8,719 nt of DNA. Origin: Gammaproteobacteria bacterium (GTDB lineage Bacteria > Pseudomonadota > Gammaproteobacteria > Steroidobacterales > Steroidobacteraceae). The notes under the pieces were generated by a model. That model saw nothing but the letters and a program-made list of their open reading frames with translations, did not search any database and was not told where the DNA came from. The stretch spans positions 1 through 8,719 of the forward strand of contig RFTM01000053.1 of the NCBI GenBank assembly GCA_009923475.1, read 5' to 3'. Below are positions 5,897 to 8,719 of this stretch, one piece after another; within the stretch, counting starts at the first letter, position 1, and each line of letters begins with the position of its first letter. A program made the position numbers and the translations under genes.

Positions 5897-6304
5897 TCAG
5901 ACGCGGCGCTTCTTGGGGGGGCGGCAGCCGTTGTGCGGGATCGGCGTGACGTCCGAGATGCTGGTGATCTTGAGGCCGCAGGCGTTGAGCGCGCGGACCG
6001 CCGACTCGCGGCCCGGGCCGGGGCCCGCGACGCGCACTTCCACATTGCGCAGGCCGTGCTCCTGCGCGGCGACGCCCGCCTTCTCGGCGGCCACCTGCGC
6101 GGCGAACGGCGTCGACTTGCGCGAGCCGCGGAAACCGCAGCCGCCCGAGGTCGCCCAGGACAGCGTGTTGCCCTGGCGGTCGGTGATCGTGATGATCGTG
6201 TTGTTGAAGGACGCGTGGACGTGCGCGATGCCGTCCAGCACGTTCTTGCGCGCCTTCTTCGGCTTCTTCGCGCCGCCGGCGCCCTGCTGCTTGTTGTCTG
6301 CCAT
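5897..6304 (-). CDS. rpsK: 30S ribosomal protein S11
   Basis: Platform protein of the small subunit that contacts 16S rRNA near the E site and the mRNA exit. 135 residues (129 in E. coli). A lysine-rich N-terminal tail (1-20) precedes the conserved core: [20 protein letters not shown] (25-44), [20 protein letters not shown] (57-76) and [16 protein letters not shown] (92-107). The near-invariant end is [18 protein letters not shown]. The start codon at 6304 follows only a weak Shine-Dalgarno (AGGCAGG very close to the ATG). The 15-base gap after rpsM suggests translational coupling. Confidence 0.98.
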   Translation of the reverse strand: MADNKQQGAGGAKKPKKARKNVLDGIAHVHASFNNTIITITDRQGNTLSWATSGGCGFRGSRKSTPFAAQVAAEKAGVAAQEHGLRNVEVRVAGPGPGRESAVRALNACGLKITSISDVTPIPHNGCRPPKKRRV

Positions 6305-6319
6305 ATCCTGCCTGCTGCC

Positions 6320-6700
6320 TTATGCCTTGCCCGGGGGCGCGTTGAGCTTGACCGCCTGCTTGCGCGGACCCTTGCGCGTGCGCGCGTTGGTGCGCGTGCG
6401 CTGCCCGCGGACCGGCAGGCCCTTGCGGTGGCGCAGGCCACGGTAGGTGCCGAGGTCCATCAGGCGCTTGATGTTCATGGACACCTCGCGGCGCAGGTCG
6501 CCCTCGACGAGGCCCTTGGAGATCTGCGCGCGCAGCGCGTTGACCTCGGACTCCGTCAGGTCCTTGACCTTGGTGGTCGGGTCGACGCCCGCCGCCGCGC
6601 AGACGTTGCGCGCACGGGTGCGTCCCACGCCGTAGATGTGCGTGAGCCCGATGACCACGTGCTTGTTCATCGGGATGTTTATGCCGGCGATGCGTGCCAT
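6320..6700 (-). CDS. rpsM: 30S ribosomal protein S13
   Basis: Head protein of the small subunit that contacts the P-site tRNA and forms bridges to the large subunit. 126 residues (118 in E. coli). It begins [20 protein letters not shown] and has the helix-two-turn-helix region [16 protein letters not shown] (24-39). The signature [20 protein letters not shown] (95-114) is followed by a somewhat long tail ending NAPPGKA. I place the start at 6700, where all S13 proteins begin MARIAG and AAGG lies 4 bases upstream. An ATG further up at 6736 would overlap the promoter -10 element. First gene of the alpha operon. Confidence 0.97.
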   Translation of the reverse strand: MARIAGINIPMNKHVVIGLTHIYGVGRTRARNVCAAAGVDPTTKVKDLTESEVNALRAQISKGLVEGDLRREVSMNIKRLMDLGTYRGLRHRKGLPVRGQRTRTNARTRKGPRKQAVKLNAPPGKA

Positions 6701-6716
6701 GTTGCCTTGCCCCGGA

Positions 6717-6734
6717 GCCGCCCAAAGGGGCGGC
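6717..6734 (-). promoter_or_regulatory. Hairpin in the alpha-operon leader
   Basis: Perfect 7-bp stem GCCGCCC/GGGCGGC (6734-6728 with 6723-6717) with a 4-base loop, 16 bases before the rpsM start and beginning at about the predicted transcription start. No U-run follows, so it is not a terminator. In E. coli the leader of this operon carries the S4 repressor-binding pseudoknot; whether this hairpin is its counterpart cannot be told by eye. Confidence 0.5.
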
Positions 6735-6762
6735 ATTCTAATGGAAAAACGCTGATCCTCAA
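6735..6762 (-). promoter_or_regulatory. Promoter of the alpha operon
   Basis: On the minus strand TTGAGG (6762-6757) and TAGAAT (6740-6735, five of six -10 bases) are separated by 16 bases. The -35 overlaps the rpmJ stop codon, and the spacer contains a T-run. The position, between rpmJ and rpsM, matches the known alpha-operon promoter of E. coli. Transcription would start near 6728. Confidence 0.65.
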
Positions 6763-6872
6763 CCCTGCCGCTGCTTGTGCCGCGGGTCCTTGCAGATGAC
6801 GTAGACGACGCCGCGGCGCCGCACCACCTTGCAGTCCTTGCAGATCTTCTTCACGGATGGACGGACTTTCAT
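6759..6872 (-). CDS. rpmJ: 50S ribosomal protein L36
   Basis: Smallest large-subunit protein; it binds 23S rRNA. 37 residues: [20 protein letters not shown], then [17 protein letters not shown]. The zinc-ribbon ligands of the zinc-binding form are all present: C11, C14, C27 and H32. This implies a zinc requirement, and zinc-limited bacteria often carry a cysteine-free paralog elsewhere. The Shine-Dalgarno is AAGGA, 8 bases before the ATG and within the 16-base gap after secY. As last gene of the spc operon its stop codon overlaps the alpha-operon -35 element. Confidence 0.96.
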   Translation of the reverse strand: MKVRPSVKKICKDCKVVRRRGVVYVICKDPRHKQRQG

Positions 6873-6888
6873 GTCTTGCTTCCTTGGG

Positions 6889-8235
6889 TCACTGCGGGGC
6901 GCCGCCGCGGCCATACCCCATGAGGTTGGCCTGCTTCAGCAGCCCCGGATACTGGTGGGACATCAGGTGGGCCTGCAGCTGGGCCATGAAATCCATGGCC
7001 ACCACCACCACGATCAGCAGCGAGGTGCCGCCGAACACGAACGGCACGCCGCCGCGCGAGACCATGATCTCGGGCAGCAGGCAGACGCCGGCCACGTAGA
7101 TGGCGCCCCACAGCGTCAGCCGCGTGAGCACCTTGTCGATGTACTCGCCGGTCTGCTGGCCGGGGCGGATGCCCGGGATGAAGGCGCCCGACTTCTTCAG
7201 GTTCTCGGAGGTCTCGCGGGCGTTGAACACCAGCGCCGTGTAGAAGAAGCAGAAGAACACGATCAGCACCGTGTAGAGCACGAGGTGCAGCGGCTGGCCG
7301 TAGCCGAGCGTGGCGGCGAAGGTCTGCAGGCCCTCGGCGAACTTGCCCTGGCCGGTGCCGAAGAACTGCGCGATCGTCGCCGGCACGAGCAGCAGGCTCG
7401 AGGCGAAGATCGGCGGGATGACGCCGGCCATGTTGAGCTTGAACGGCAGGTGGCTGGTCTGGCCCGCGAGCACGCGGCGGCCGACCTGGCGCTTGGCGTA
7501 GTGCACCGCGATGCGGCGCTGCGCGCGCTCGACGTACACGCAGAGCGCGGTCACGCCGAGCACCAGCACCACGAGCACGATGGCGAACACGCCCGACATC
7601 TCGCCGGTGTTGACCTGCTCGACCGTGCGGCCGAGCGCGCCCGGCAGCCCCGCCACGATGCCGGCGAGGATGATCATGGAGATGCCGTTGCCGATGCCGC
7701 GCTCGGTGACCTGCTCGCCGAGCCACATCAGGAACATGGTGCCGGTGGTCATGGTGATGGTGGCGATGAACAGGAACGACCAGCCGGAGGCCGTCGCCAT
7801 GCCGCCGTTCTGCAGCGCCACCGCCGCGCCCAGCGACTGGAACACCGCGAGGAACACGGTGCCGTAACGGGTGAGCTGGGTGAGCTTGCGCCGGCCGGCC
7901 TCGCCTTCCTTGCGCAGCTCCTCCCAGGGCGGGTACACCATCGAGACCATCTGCACGATGATCGAGGCGGAGATGTAGGGCATCACGCCCATCGCGAAGA
8001 TGGACAGGCGCTCGAGCGCGCCGCCGGAGAACATGTTGGCGATGCCGAGCAGCGTGCCCGCGTTGCGCTCGAAGAAGCGGGCCACCTCGGCCGGGTCGAT
8101 GCCGGGCACCGGGATGAACGAGCCGATGCGGTAGACGATCAGCGCGCCGATCAGGAACAGCAGGCGTGCGCGCACCTCGCCGAAGCGGGTGGCGTCCGCG
8201 AGGGTGGCTGCCGGATTTCCTGCGCCCGTGGCCAA
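6889..8235 (-). CDS. secY: Protein translocase subunit SecY
   Basis: Pore-forming subunit of the SecYEG translocon in the inner membrane. 448 residues (443 in E. coli), with ten membrane segments expected and hydrophobic stretches matching that number. Landmarks: [20 protein letters not shown] (TM1 region, 24-43), then [20 protein letters not shown] (69-88, plug and TM2a). [20 protein letters not shown] (165-184) is followed by a cytoplasmic loop, [16 protein letters not shown] (239-254). The next cytoplasmic loop has PGIRPG (354-359), with R357 at the same number as the essential arginine of E. coli. The end [12 protein letters not shown] is typical. The only plausible start is TTG at 8235, with GGGAG about 8 bases upstream; no in-frame ATG or GTG lies nearby. 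It lies 17 bases after rplO and 16 before rpmJ. Confidence 0.97.
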   Translation of the reverse strand: MATGAGNPAATLADATRFGEVRARLLFLIGALIVYRIGSFIPVPGIDPAEVARFFERNAGTLLGIANMFSGGALERLSIFAMGVMPYISASIIVQMVSMVYPPWEELRKEGEAGRRKLTQLTRYGTVFLAVFQSLGAAVALQNGGMATASGWSFLFIATITMTTGTMFLMWLGEQVTERGIGNGISMIILAGIVAGLPGALGRTVEQVNTGEMSGVFAIVLVVLVLGVTALCVYVERAQRRIAVHYAKRQVGRRVLAGQTSHLPFKLNMAGVIPPIFASSLLLVPATIAQFFGTGQGKFAEGLQTFAATLGYGQPLHLVLYTVLIVFFCFFYTALVFNARETSENLKKSGAFIPGIRPGQQTGEYIDKVLTRLTLWGAIYVAGVCLLPEIMVSRGGVPFVFGGTSLLIVVVVAMDFMAQLQAHLMSHQYPGLLKQANLMGYGRGGAPQ

Positions 8236-8252
8236 AGTGCTCTCCCGGGTCC

Positions 8253-8687
8253 TCAGCCGTCGATGCGGCCGCCGGCCGCCTCGATGGCGGCCTTGGCGCC
8301 CTTGGTGGCGCCGACGCCCTTCAGCGTGACGGCGCGGGTGATGCTGCCCGACAGCACGACCTTGGCGACCTCGGCATGCGCCGGGACGACGTTCGCGGCC
8401 TTCAGGGAGGCGAGGTCGATCACGTCGCCCTGCACCTTGGCGAGCTCATCGAGGCGCACCTCGGCGCGGGTGGCCTTGATGGCCGAACGGAAGCCGACCT
8501 TCGGCATGCGGCGCTGCAGCGGCATCTGGCCGCCTTCGAAGCCGACCTTGTGGTAGCCGCCCTTGCGCGCGCGCTGGCCCTTGACGCCGCGGCCGCAGGT
8601 CTTGCCCTGGCCGGCGGAGGCGCCGCGACCGACGCGCAGCCGGGGACGCTTGGAACCCGGTGCCGGCTTGATGGTGTTGATGCGCAT
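8253..8687 (-). CDS. rplO: 50S ribosomal protein L15
   Basis: Late-assembling large-subunit protein that binds 23S rRNA. 144 residues, the same as E. coli. The extended basic N-terminal region has [20 protein letters not shown] (12-31), then the glycine-rich [20 protein letters not shown] (34-53) and [12 protein letters not shown] (55-66). The globular C-terminal domain holds the family signature [20 protein letters not shown] (109-128) and the usual ending AIEAAGG-R. The ATG at 8687 is supported by AAGGAG 9 bases upstream. Its place before secY is the standard spc-operon order. Confidence 0.98.
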   Translation of the reverse strand: MRINTIKPAPGSKRPRLRVGRGASAGQGKTCGRGVKGQRARKGGYHKVGFEGGQMPLQRRMPKVGFRSAIKATRAEVRLDELAKVQGDVIDLASLKAANVVPAHAEVAKVVLSGSITRAVTLKGVGATKGAKAAIEAAGGRIDG

Positions 8688-8705
8688 GTCTATCGACTCC
8701 TTGGA

Positions 8706-8719
8706 TCAGGCTGCCGCGG
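8706..8719 (-). CDS. Last codons of the gene before rplO, probably rpmD (L30)
   Basis: A minus-strand TGA at 8708-8706 is preceded in frame by codons for Ala-Ala-Ala up to the window edge, 18 bases before the rplO start. In the spc operon the gene before rplO is rpmD, so this is likely its end. The identification rests on gene order alone; three residues cannot confirm it. Confidence 0.35.

Noticed and set aside
6701..6736. Longer N-terminus for S13 (138 residues)
   Set aside because: Its ATG overlaps the promoter -10 element, and the protein family begins MARIAG.
6829..8556. 575-codon plus-strand frame opposite rpmJ, secY and rplO
   Set aside because: It mirrors hydrophobic SecY codons into His/Asp/Glu/Arg-rich junk and spans three real genes.

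Overview
The window is high-GC DNA from a Gram-negative bacterium, most likely a pseudomonadote. The cues are an E. coli-like order rplO-secY-rpmJ-rpsM-rpsK-rpsD-rpoA-rplQ, an RpoA beginning [12 protein letters not shown], and uvrA lying a few genes from rplQ, as I recall for Pseudomonas. Gammaproteobacteria fits best. Betaproteobacteria cannot be excluded from sequence alone.

Right half (8719 to 3604, all minus strand). This is the end of the spc operon (a trace of the gene before rplO, then rplO, secY and the tiny rpmJ) followed by the whole alpha operon (rpsM, rpsK, rpsD, rpoA, rplQ). A good sigma-70-type promoter overlaps the rpmJ stop codon, and a strong intrinsic terminator closes the block after rplQ. 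These genes build both ribosomal subunits, the RNA polymerase alpha subunit and the Sec translocon pore. Spacings within each operon are 15 to 57 bases, and each gene has a recognisable Shine-Dalgarno sequence (weak for rpsK).

Middle (3603 to 1479). mscL (minus strand; osmotic emergency valve) and pepQ (plus strand; Xaa-Pro dipeptidase) converge on a 22-base gap that is mostly hairpin. A 247-base divergent intergenic region separates pepQ from a small alanine-rich lipoprotein gene. It carries a convincing lipoprotein promoter and an operator-like dyad.

Left end (1478 to 1). The 88-residue lipoprotein gene contains five 21-base repeats and is followed by three successive stem-loops, the last a textbook terminator. 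A GNAT acetyltransferase gene follows on the same strand and overlaps, tail to tail, the 3' end of uvrA, of which only the last 196 codons are present.

Most of the window is core housekeeping sequence. I see no defence system, mobile element, CRISPR array, tRNA or rRNA, and nothing that amounts to a new system. The points worth a second look are local: the 3' hairpin series and repeats of the lipoprotein gene, its leader palindrome, a TTG-started secY, a very short alpha-operon leader, an altered conserved loop in S4, and the uvrA/GNAT overlap.
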